Part shown: positions 1 through 5,840 of the stretch, in pieces
Layout: each line of letters starts with the position of its first letter
How positions within the stretch are numbered: position 1 is the stretch's first letter
From: CG2-30-40-21 sp043806395
GTDB lineage: Bacteria; UBA9089; CG2-30-40-21
Length of the DNA stretch: 6,681 bases
NCBI GenBank assembly: GCA_043806395.1
Contig: JAZDHC010000032.1
Span: 1 to 6,681, forward strand
Reading direction: 5' to 3'
The notes under the pieces: model-generated
What the model was told of the DNA's origin: nothing
Seen by the model: the letters and a program-made list of their open reading frames with translations, nothing else
Database searches by the model: none
Program-made: the position numbers and the translations under genes

Positions 1-19
1 CACTTTCATCGTTTTTCAT
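1..19 (-). CDS. possible 5' end of a gene leaving the window (6 codons visible)
   Basis: An ATG at 19-17 is preceded by AAAGGA (30-25) with a 5-nt spacer, an arrangement closely resembling the alaS start in this window. The visible reading is M-K-N-D-E-S and is open to the edge. It would continue the run of minus-strand genes after the 21-residue repeat protein. Six codons cannot identify a product, and the call rests only on the ribosome-binding site and the consistent direction. Confidence 0.35.
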
Positions 20-58
20 ATGATTCCTTTCGGGCAAGGGGACATCATCTACAGAATA

Positions 59-90
59 CAACCCCCTAACCCCCTTTTCTAAGGGGGAAT
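59..90. repeat. palindromic dispersed element, intergenic copy
   Basis: This 32-bp stretch contains two C5 blocks followed by a G5 block. The second C5 block and the G5 block form a hairpin: CCCCCTT (70-76), loop TTCT (77-80), AAGGGGG (81-87). It matches 30 of 32 bases of the copy inside alaS (4651-4682, opposite orientation), and both differences fall in the hairpin loop. Two near-identical copies in 6.7 kb, one of them coding, indicate a dispersed repeat family rather than a simple terminator. A T-rich tail expected of an intrinsic terminator is absent on both strands. Confidence 0.75.
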
Positions 91-151
91 ATTGCACTCT
101 CAACTAACCGCAAGCTTTCAAACAAAGGTGAACCGTCCCCATATTGCTCAG

Positions 152-287
152 GGTCGTAAGGTCATAAGGTCATAAGGTCATAAGGTAGGTAGATAGGTAC
201 TCAGTGATTACTGATTATCCATCTTCTACCGATTACCTTCCTACCCTACTACCCTATGACCCTATGACCTTCCTACCTTACGACCTT
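152..287. repeat. pair of inverted 8-bp repeat arrays
   Basis: The left arm (152-199) has six 8-bp units, GGTCGTAA, three of GGTCATAA, GGTAGGTA and GATAGGTA. The right arm (232-287) has seven units of the opposite orientation: ATTACCTT, CCTACCCT, ACTACCCT, ATGACCCT, ATGACCTT, CCTACCTT and ACGACCTT. Bases 152-185 pair with 252-285 at 29 of 34 positions, and the apex includes a smaller TCAGT/ACTGA inverted repeat (201-214). The right arm ends 5 bp past the stop codon of the 21-residue repeat gene, so the transcript could fold into a long 3' hairpin that stabilises or terminates it. That role is inferred. Confidence 0.8.
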
Positions 288-292
288 TTTCC

Positions 293-1594
293 TTAAAAAC
301 TCTTCTCCACCTCTTCTATTATCTTCTCAATTGGGATGCCGCCATGGTCACCAAAGTAGGTGTAGCCGTCCGAACCTGTTTGTTTCTTTTCTTCCTTTGC
401 CTTTTTTGCCAATTCTGCCTCAGCCCTTGACTCTTTCAGGGTTTCTATATCAATTACTTCAGCAATACCAACCCTTTTTTCCTCTGCAGGAGGGGCAACA
501 ATGGGGATATTCATAGGTATGGGGATAACCTCATCGTGGGAAATTAATTCCCATGGAATTTCTGTATCTCTTTTCCCTACGGGTTGTTCAACGAGTTGTG
601 CAACAGGCACTGCCATAGGTGATATAAATGGTGCGGATGAGGGTTCAGCAAATATATCCATGCCAAAGGATGATGGAACCTCCACCGTTCCTACCATACC
701 ACTATTCTTAGAATAAGTAAACGAGCCTCGAATGCCACCCATATCGATATATCCATGTATACCCTTTTCCTTTGTATAAGTAAATTCACCTTTAGCGTCT
801 CCCATTTCCGCAATACCAATGATCCCCTTTTCCTTTGTATAGGTAAAATCACTCTTTATTTCATCCATTTCAATGACACCCATGATGCCCTTTTCCCTTG
901 AATAGGTAAATTCACCCTTTACATCATCAAGGTCTATTATTCCAACAATACCCTTATCCTTCAAATAAATAAACTCTCCTGTGGCTTCTCCGAGAGCAAC
1001 TGTACCTTCAATACCTTTTTGAGAATTAAATTTGAAATTTCCTTTAGCATCTCCGAGTTCAATGGTTCCAAAGATACCCCTATCCTTCCAATAGGTAAAG
1101 CTACCCTCAATACCATCAAGGTTTAATATCCCCACAATACCCTTGGCTAAAGTATAGGAAAATGGAGCAGTTATATTTCGCAAGGCTATATTTCCGGTAA
1201 TTCCTTTATGTTTGGAATAGGTAAATTCACCAATTGCATCCCCCATTTTGGTTGTACCAAATATACCCCTGGCTTTGGTATAAGTAAATTCGCCAGCAGC
1301 ATCACCCATCTTTAATGTACCAATAATGCCCTTGTCCTTTGTATAAACAAACTCTGCCGGCACCTTGCCCAGCATTATTGTTCCAAAAATGCCCTTTTCT
1401 TTTGAATAGGTAAACTCCCCATCTGTATCCCCCATTTTTACCGTACCAACAATACCCTTATCCCGCATATAAACAAACTCACCCGTAGCCTCTCCAAGCT
1501 CCACTATCCCTACAATACCTTTATCCTTGGAAAAAGTAAAGCTACTCTTGACATCACCCATATCAACATTTCCAGAAATACCATGGTTACTCAT
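293..1594 (-). CDS. protein of fourteen 21-residue beta-type repeats with a proline-rich, charged C-terminus
   Basis: I do not recognise this 433-residue protein. Residues 5-298 are fourteen back-to-back repeats of exactly 21 residues without a single indel, and a degenerate fifteenth starts at 299. In each repeat position 1 is Gly, 2 Ile, 4 Gly, 8 Leu or Met, 15 Phe and 17 Tyr or Phe. Position 9 is mostly Gly or Asp, and 19-21 are usually Lys-Asp/Glu-Lys. Alternating hydrophobics at 2/4/6/8 and 15/17 with turns at 9-12 and 19-21 suggest two short beta strands per repeat, hence a beta-meander or roll. Residues about 305-380 are rich in Pro, Ala and Ile. Residues about 380-405 are Lys/Glu/Ala-rich and probably helical, and the end is Gly-rich then acidic-helical. 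There is no signal peptide, transmembrane segment or sortase signal. The start has AAGGA (1604-1600) five bases upstream. A cytoplasmic scaffold, a filament or a surface/phage-like fibre are all possible. Function is unknown. Confidence 0.85.
   Translation of the reverse strand: MSNHGISGNVDMGDVKSSFTFSKDKGIVGIVELGEATGEFVYMRDKGIVGTVKMGDTDGEFTYSKEKGIFGTIMLGKVPAEFVYTKDKGIIGTLKMGDAAGEFTYTKARGIFGTTKMGDAIGEFTYSKHKGITGNIALRNITAPFSYTLAKGIVGILNLDGIEGSFTYWKDRGIFGTIELGDAKGNFKFNSQKGIEGTVALGEATGEFIYLKDKGIVGIIDLDDVKGEFTYSREKGIMGVIEMDEIKSDFTYTKEKGIIGIAEMGDAKGEFTYTKEKGIHGYIDMGGIRGSFTYSKNSGMVGTVEVPSSFGMDIFAEPSSAPFISPMAVPVAQLVEQPVGKRDTEIPWELISHDEVIPIPMNIPIVAPPAEEKRVGIAEVIDIETLKESRAEAELAKKAKEEKKQTGSDGYTYFGDHGGIPIEKIIEEVEKSF
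701..1582 (-). repeat. 14 tandem 63-bp coding repeats
   Basis: These are the DNA units encoding the 21-residue repeats, fourteen in exact 63-bp register. The codons for the shared G-E-F-T-Y segment vary at silent sites between copies: Gly is GGG, GGC or GGT, Glu GAA or GAG, Thr ACC or ACT. The repeats are therefore diverged at DNA level while the amino-acid pattern holds. This fits an old array kept by protein-level selection rather than a recent slippage expansion. Confidence 0.85.
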
Positions 1595-1623
1595 CTTATT
1601 CCTTACACCTCCATTGTTATTTT

Positions 1624-1685
1624 CAGTTTTCGGCTGTCAGTTTTCGGCTGTCAGTTTTCAACTGTCAACTGTCAACTGTCAACTG
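1624..1685. repeat. 7/14-bp short tandem repeat array over the 3' end of ruvX
   Basis: Two copies of the 14-mer CAGTTTTCGGCTGT (1624-1637, 1638-1651) are followed by a variant CAGTTTTCAACTGT (1652-1665). Two heptamers CAACTGT and a partial CAACTG (1666-1685) complete the array. It fills most of the 77-bp gap between ruvX and the 21-residue repeat gene. It also enters the ruvX frame, providing the last codons and the TGA stop at 1674-1672. It is a different repeat family from the octamer arrays at 152-287. Confidence 0.8.
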
Positions 1686-2091
1686 ACCTGCTATCCAAAT
1701 ATCCCTGCAAAATCAGTGCCGCAGCAATCTTATCCACCATCTTCTTTCTTTTGTCTCGGGACAATCCTGCCTCAATCATGGAATTTTCAGCAGCTTTTGA
1801 AGAAAGCCTTTCATCCCATGGCAGGAATGGGATATCAATTGTCTGTTTTAGCATCTCAATAAAACTCAGCACCTTTTCTGCCTGTGGACCAATACTGCCA
1901 TTCATATTCTTTGGCAAACCAAACACTATTTTGGAGACTTGCGAGGTTGAGACAATCTCCTTCAATATCTCCATTGTTCCCTCATCCCCTTCCCTTGTTA
2001 TGACTTTTAGTGGCTGAGCAAACATGCCCAAGGGATCACTTAAGGCTACACCGATATATTTATCGCCAACATCTAATCCTATGATTCTCAT
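1672..2091 (-). CDS. ruvX: RuvX/YqgF family Holliday junction resolvase-like nuclease
   Basis: This cytoplasmic RNase H-fold protein of the YqgF family is linked in other bacteria to Holliday junction resolution and to processing of the 5' end of pre-16S rRNA. At 139 residues it has the usual length. The N-terminal motif G-L-D-V-G-D (5-10) carries the first catalytic Asp (D7). The signature F-G-L-P-K-N with N-G-S lies at 57-66. P-W-D-E-R (91-95) carries the acidic residue of the second motif, and V-D-K-I-A-A-A (119-125) holds the final Asp. The start lies 9 bp after the stop of the 222-residue gene, so its ribosome-binding region (GAGGTAGG) overlaps the end of that gene and coupled translation is likely. 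The C-terminal S-R-S-V-D-S is encoded by, or next to, a simple repeat array that supplies the stop codon, so the native end may have been altered. Confidence 0.93.
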   Translation of the reverse strand: MRIIGLDVGDKYIGVALSDPLGMFAQPLKVITREGDEGTMEILKEIVSTSQVSKIVFGLPKNMNGSIGPQAEKVLSFIEMLKQTIDIPFLPWDERLSSKAAENSMIEAGLSRDKRKKMVDKIAAALILQGYLDSRSVDS

Positions 2092-2100
2092 TCTCTTGTC

Positions 2101-2769
2101 CTACCTCTTCATCTCCCGATAAATCCCTTTCAAGGAAACCATATCATGTTTCTTGGGTTCCACATCTTTTTCAAGAAAGGTTTCGATATTCTTTCTTAAC
2201 CAACAAACCTCTCTGGTCAATCGTTCTATCTCGACCACAACATCATTCAGCCCTTTTTCCTCAGCAAACAAAAGGGCTGCCCTGACTGTCAGGTCGATAT
2301 GGTATGACTTTTCATGGCTATCCCCAAATATATCTGAATAAGAGGTTTTTGCCTCAAATTCCTTTGGGTTGTTTTTATTAGTCATGTATTCAACGGCAGC
2401 TGCAAAGAAAAATCTTGTTGACTCACCTGGTGCAAGGTGTGCTAATCCCTTAAATATAGGGAGATCCGAAAGCATTATCCCAGACTCTTTTCGGTAAACA
2501 ATATCAGGTTGAAAATTGCACTTAATATTAAACGCAGGACCGCCGCCAATATTTGCTACCTTTATCTCAAGTATCTGCGGGGCTTGTTCTTTAGGTTTAA
2601 TATCAATAACTACATACGGTTTAGACTCTTCCTTTCTTATCTCCTTTATTTCATTTACCAGTGCTCTGGTAGATTCGGTAGACCTCTTTATCCGATAAGA
2701 CACATATGCCATCATTATCAGATAAATTGCCCCTGTAAATGTCAAAAATACTGTACCCCATTCCTCCAT
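2101..2769 (-). CDS. membrane-anchored hypothetical protein with Ig-like beta domain and coiled coil
   Basis: I do not recognise a named family. The 222 residues begin with one transmembrane helix (about 5-26) and no cleavage site, so the protein is probably anchored by its N-terminus. A charged helical linker (27-50) follows. Next comes a beta-rich stretch (about 50-165) with the pattern K-P-Y-V-V-I-D-I, V-A-N-I-G-G-G-P-A-F-N-I and L-A-P-G-E-S. These are features common in hypothetical proteins with an immunoglobulin-like sandwich that describe themselves by 'N-x-G-x-G-P-A'. A Glu/Leu/Arg-rich segment (170-200) is likely a coiled coil. The start is firm: AAGGAGG (2783-2777) lies 7 bases before ATG. 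It sits 52 bp after alaS and 9 bp before ruvX, so it is probably co-transcribed with ruvX. Which side of the membrane the domain faces is not clear. Confidence 0.85.
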   Translation of the reverse strand: MEEWGTVFLTFTGAIYLIMMAYVSYRIKRSTESTRALVNEIKEIRKEESKPYVVIDIKPKEQAPQILEIKVANIGGGPAFNIKCNFQPDIVYRKESGIMLSDLPIFKGLAHLAPGESTRFFFAAAVEYMTNKNNPKEFEAKTSYSDIFGDSHEKSYHIDLTVRAALLFAEEKGLNDVVVEIERLTREVCWLRKNIETFLEKDVEPKKHDMVSLKGIYREMKR

Positions 2770-2821
2770 TGGACACCCTCCTTAAAATTTTATGAAGATA
2801 TCCTCCCAGTTTATTTCATAA

Positions 2822-5473
2822 TTACTTGGTTAGCAGCTCCTGCAATATCCTTTTCCCCTCGTTCATAGCCTCCTCAACCATTTCAATCTTCACCCCACCT
2901 GCCTGAGCAACATCAGCCCTGCCGCCACCGTTGCCACCAGTAATAGATGCTATCTGTTTAATCAGCTTGCCGGCATGTATCTGATTGGTCAGATCACAAC
3001 TGACCTTAGCTACCCAGAACACCTTGCCTCCAATGACAGAGGCAAGAATAATCACCCCTGATTTCATTGTATCCATCAACAGGTCTGCGGTTTCCCGAAG
3101 CTCGTTTTGTTCCGTATTGTCAAGCCTGATGATCACTGCCTGTATATTGCCAATCTGCACAGCAGCAGTTACCATCTCACCAATTTTACCCTTAATTAAT
3201 TCTTTATTAAGCCTTGTTAGCTCCTTTTCCTGCTCTTTATTTGCCCGTAGAAGCCTTTCTACCCTTGGGACAATCTCATCTGATGGAACTTTCAGCAATT
3301 GGGAAAGGTCACTATTAATCTCTTGTTGCCTGCGACCATACCTGTATGCACTCATCCCGGAAAATGCCTCAATCCTTCTTACCCCGGAGGCGATACCTAT
3401 CTCTGCTTTTATCTTAAATAACCCCAACTCACCAGTAGCTGAGGCATGTGTTCCACCGCATAATTCCAAGCTATAATCCCCAATCTTTACCACCCGCACC
3501 ATTTGCCCATATTTTTCTCCAAAAAGAGCCATGGCTCCCATCTCTTCTGCCTTGGATCGATCTGTTTCAGATACCTCAACCAATAGGTTTTCCAATATCT
3601 TATTGTTTACCAATTCCTCTATTCTCTGACACTCTTCTTCGGTTAATGGGGAAAGATGGGCAAAATCAAACCTCAGATAATCAGATGCAACAAATGAGCC
3701 TGATTGCTTCACATGCTTGCCCAGCACCTGTTGCAAGGCAGCCTGAAGCAGATGTGTGGCAGTATGGTTTCTTTGTATGGCTAATCTGGATGAAATATCT
3801 ACCTGTGCATTTATTGTATCACCCTTCTTCAATACACCTTGTGTAACCTTTGCATGATGAATAATAGTTTTGCCAATAGTAGATTTTTGGGTACCAATGA
3901 TCTCTACCTGAACACCTTCACCTGTTAATATTCCAGTATCACCGGATTGACCACCAGATTCAGCATAAAAAGGTGTAATGTCAAGGATTATCTGGACGAC
4001 TTCACCCTCTTCTGCCTGTTCAATCAACGAATTCCCTGTCGCTATATCCAGCACAATTGCCTCAGCCTGCATGGATTCATATCCAACAAACTGTGTTTCG
4101 TGTTCGATAATAAACCCGGCTGGTATTTCCTTTTCTTCTAATCCAAGACCAGCCTCTCTTGCCTTTTTCCGCTGAATAGACATCTCTTCATCAAAGCCCT
4201 GCCTATCAATGGAAAGCCCTGCCTCAAGGATTATCTCCTCAGCCAGCATTAACGGAAAGCCGTAGGTATCATAGAGTCGGAAGATATCCTTGCCAAGAAT
4301 AATACTCTCTTCCCTTCCCTTATATTCCTCAATCAATCCCTCCAAGATATTCAGTCCTCGCTCCAGGGTAGTGGCAAATTTTTCCTCTTCTTGCTTGATA
4401 ACCTTGCTGATATGGTCCTGCTGAGGCAAAATCCCTCCAATGCCTGTGGTTTCGATAACTACAGGTACTAATTGATACAAAAATGTTCCCTTAAGATTAA
4501 GCCGCCGTCCCTGACGAATAGCCCTTCTAATGAGTGATCTCAGGACATAACCACGGCTTTCATTAGAGGGAAGAACGCTATCAAAGATCAAAAAAGTAAT
4601 GGCTCGCAAATGGTCTGCAATTATTCGAAGCGGTATATTTATTCCCTCAAATTCCCCCTTAATAAAGGGGGTTAGGGGGTTGTTATTCCTGTAAGAAACC
4701 CCAGCTATTTCTGCCGTAGCCTCAATAATGGGGAAGAGGAGATCGCAATCAAAATTTGAATGCTTGCCTTGAAGAACAGCCGCAAGCCTTTCCAATCCCA
4801 TACCAGTATCAATATTCTTCTTTGGCAAGGGATGCAGTGTTTTTTCTGCATCACGGTCAAACTGGGTAAACACAAGATTCCATAACTCTAAAAATCTATC
4901 GCAATCACAACCAGGGGAACAATCTTCTCGCAAACAGCCAATCTCTGCACCCTGATCAATAAGTATCTCTGAACATGGTCCACAGGGACCAGTTTCACCC
5001 ATTGTCCAGAAATTGCTGTCTTCTCCAAGTTTAATTATTCTATCCTCTGGCAAGCCAATCTCTTTATGCCAGATATTAAATGCCTCTTCATCATCCAGAT
5101 AAATAGTTGCATACAGTTTATCTGCCGGCAATTTCATCACAGAGGTTAAAAATTCCCATGCCCAGGAAATTGCCTCTTTCTTGAAATAATCACCAAACGA
5201 AAAATTACCCAGCATCTCGAAAAATGTATGATGCCGTGCAGTTTTTCCCACATTTTCAATATCATTTGTACGCAAACATCTTTGAGATGAAACCGCTCTG
5301 GTAAAAGGCAGGGGAGAAACCTGACCCAAGAATAGCGGCTTAAATGGCACCATCCCAGCAATGGTAAAAAGCACTGTGGGATCAGAGGGAACCAGGGAAA
5401 TGCTTGATTGTATTGTATGCCCCTTTTTCTCAAAGAAGTCAAGATATGCCTGTCTTATTTCAAAACCTTTCAT
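2822..5473 (-). CDS. alaS: alanyl-tRNA synthetase
   Basis: AlaRS charges tRNA-Ala in the cytoplasm in an ATP-dependent reaction and hydrolyses mischarged Ser/Gly-tRNA. At 883 residues it is of normal bacterial length. The class II catalytic core includes R-H-H-T-F-F-E-M-L-G-N-F-S (80-92), T-G-P-C-G-P-C-S-E (161-169), a Cys cluster before D-R-F-L-E-L-W-N-L (180-200) and G-M-G-L-E-R (224-229). The editing domain has the zinc ligands in H-T-A-T-H (570-574) and C-G-G-T-H (672-676). A coiled segment (about 735-765) leads to the C-terminal DHHA1/C-Ala domain with G-G-N-G-G-G-R (847-853) and Q-A-G-G. The start is backed by AAAAGGA (5486-5480). Oddity: residues about 264-275 are encoded by a palindromic dispersed repeat, lengthening the loop before the P-L-R-I-I-A-D-H motif. 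All active-site motifs are intact, so the enzyme should work. Confidence 0.97.
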   Translation of the reverse strand: MKGFEIRQAYLDFFEKKGHTIQSSISLVPSDPTVLFTIAGMVPFKPLFLGQVSPLPFTRAVSSQRCLRTNDIENVGKTARHHTFFEMLGNFSFGDYFKKEAISWAWEFLTSVMKLPADKLYATIYLDDEEAFNIWHKEIGLPEDRIIKLGEDSNFWTMGETGPCGPCSEILIDQGAEIGCLREDCSPGCDCDRFLELWNLVFTQFDRDAEKTLHPLPKKNIDTGMGLERLAAVLQGKHSNFDCDLLFPIIEATAEIAGVSYRNNNPLTPFIKGEFEGINIPLRIIADHLRAITFLIFDSVLPSNESRGYVLRSLIRRAIRQGRRLNLKGTFLYQLVPVVIETTGIGGILPQQDHISKVIKQEEEKFATTLERGLNILEGLIEEYKGREESIILGKDIFRLYDTYGFPLMLAEEIILEAGLSIDRQGFDEEMSIQRKKAREAGLGLEEKEIPAGFIIEHETQFVGYESMQAEAIVLDIATGNSLIEQAEEGEVVQIILDITPFYAESGGQSGDTGILTGEGVQVEIIGTQKSTIGKTIIHHAKVTQGVLKKGDTINAQVDISSRLAIQRNHTATHLLQAALQQVLGKHVKQSGSFVASDYLRFDFAHLSPLTEEECQRIEELVNNKILENLLVEVSETDRSKAEEMGAMALFGEKYGQMVRVVKIGDYSLELCGGTHASATGELGLFKIKAEIGIASGVRRIEAFSGMSAYRYGRRQQEINSDLSQLLKVPSDEIVPRVERLLRANKEQEKELTRLNKELIKGKIGEMVTAAVQIGNIQAVIIRLDNTEQNELRETADLLMDTMKSGVIILASVIGGKVFWVAKVSCDLTNQIHAGKLIKQIASITGGNGGGRADVAQAGGVKIEMVEEAMNEGKRILQELLTK
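4651..4682 (-). repeat. palindromic dispersed element, copy inside alaS
   Basis: This is the in-frame copy of the element seen at 59-90, with 30 of 32 identical bases. On the coding strand the hairpin is CCCCCTT, loop TATT, AAGGGGG. It encodes N-P-L-T-P-F-I-K-G-E (AlaRS residues 265-274). The peptide sits between V-S-Y-R and I-P-L-R-I-I-A-D-H, where E. coli AlaRS, from memory, has only about eight residues between the equivalent Gly and L-R-V-I-A-D-H, against 23 here. The open frame and intact downstream motifs show the insertion is tolerated. Confidence 0.8.
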
Positions 5474-5506
5474 ATGTATTCCTTTTAATCGCTGTGTTAT
5501 CTGCCA

Positions 5507-5526
5507 TTATGGGCAGGTGCCCATAA
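5507..5526. promoter_or_regulatory. small inverted repeat in the alaS leader
   Basis: TTATGGGCA (5507-5515) and its complement TGCCCATAA (5518-5526) form a near-perfect 20-bp palindrome, 33 bp upstream of the alaS start codon and 10 bp after the stop of the 34-residue ORF. As RNA, the 2-nt centre would relax to roughly a 7-8 bp stem. No U-run follows it on the coding strand, so it is not a standard terminator. An operator or leader hairpin for alaS is possible. There is no T-box-like leader: the gap is only 63 bp. Confidence 0.35.
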
Positions 5527-5536
5527 AATTTATAAT

Positions 5537-5641
5537 TCAAGAATTGACTCTCTTTTCAGCATGTTCTTCCTTGTAAGAAACGATAAAGGCAAAAATAGCG
5601 ACTATGATTACGCTTGCCAGAACTATATAAAATCCTATCAT
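5537..5641 (-). CDS. 34-residue single-helix membrane protein
   Basis: This small gene is short enough to be missed by length cut-offs. The ATG (5641-5639) lies 6 bases after a consensus AAGGAGG (5654-5648) located at the 3' end of the 65-residue gene. The preceding stop codon (5645-5643) is only one base away from the start, so translation is probably coupled. The product begins M-I-G-F-Y-I-V-L-A-S, followed by V-I-I-V-A-I-F-A-F-I-V-S. This gives one helix of about 21 hydrophobic residues, and a charged tail (Y-K-E-E-H-A-E-K-R) follows. The C-terminal charges are mixed, so orientation is unclear. It most likely works with the two-helix protein just upstream. No family is recognised. An upstream ATG at 5646 is followed at once by a stop and is not the start. 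Confidence 0.65.
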   Translation of the reverse strand: MIGFYIVLASVIIVAIFAFIVSYKEEHAEKRVNS

Positions 5642-5642
5642 T

Positions 5643-5840
5643 TCATGCCTCCTTTTTAGATGGAATAGTGTAAAATGCTATAACTACAAGTAAAACAACA
5701 GTCACGAGGATAGCCATTGAAACCCCTATATTAATTTTCTCACCTGCCAGCAAATTGCCGATAAATCCAACGGTTGCCAAATATTTTGCTATATCCATCA
5801 ACATCTTGCCTAACTCTTTTCTTCTGTCCTCGTGTTTCAT
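5643..5840 (-). CDS. 65-residue two-helix small membrane protein
   Basis: The N-terminus is charged and amphipathic (K-H-E-D-R-R-K-E-L-G-K). It leads into a moderately hydrophobic segment (about 17-32, D-I-A-K-Y-L-A-T-V-G-F-I-G) and a strong transmembrane helix (about 38-58). It ends in a short basic tail (S-K-K-E-A). This layout resembles widespread uncharacterised small membrane proteins that start R-R-K-E-L-G-K. I cannot assign a named family with certainty. The start overlaps the hicA stop as ATGA (5840-5837), and AAGGA (5851-5847) lies 6 bases upstream inside hicA, so it is translationally coupled to the toxin gene. The 34-residue protein follows after one base. It could be an accessory of the toxin-antitoxin operon or an unrelated passenger. 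Confidence 0.75.
   Translation of the reverse strand: MKHEDRRKELGKMLMDIAKYLATVGFIGNLLAGEKINIGVSMAILVTVVLLVVIAFYTIPSKKEA

Noticed and set aside
130..147. GGTGAACCGTCCCC sequence resembling fragments seen near REP-associated transposases
   Set aside because: There is a single short occurrence with no inverted partner and no transposase in the window. The resemblance is from memory only.
152..287. CRISPR array
   Set aside because: The units are 8 bp with no unique spacers and occur in two opposite orientations. No cas genes are present.
560..605. Translated motif V-A-Q-L-V-E-Q in the repeat protein, reminiscent of a misread tRNA gene
   Set aside because: That peptide often comes from the tRNA D-arm sequence GTAGCTCAGTTGGTAGAGC, but the DNA here differs at many positions and no cloverleaf or T-arm sequence follows.
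1527..2017. Plus-strand ORFs overlapping ruvX and the heptamer array
   Set aside because: They are antisense to ruvX, which has all family motifs, and the predicted peptides include translated simple repeats (Q-L-S-T-V-N-C).
2790..2821. Inverted repeat TTATGAA/TTCATAA between alaS and the 222-residue gene
   Set aside because: It is only 7 bp and AT-rich, with an 18-base loop and no U-run. It is too weak to call a terminator or operator.
2985..3846. Two long plus-strand ORFs opposite the 3' half of alaS
   Set aside because: They are antisense shadows of well-supported AlaRS editing and C-terminal domains. Their composition is rich in Ser, Leu, Pro and Cys, as expected of reverse-frame translation.
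5146..5442. 98-residue ORF on the minus strand within alaS
   Set aside because: It is an out-of-frame reading of the AlaRS N-terminal catalytic region, which is strongly supported by motifs. The ORF has no ribosome-binding site and no recognisable domain.
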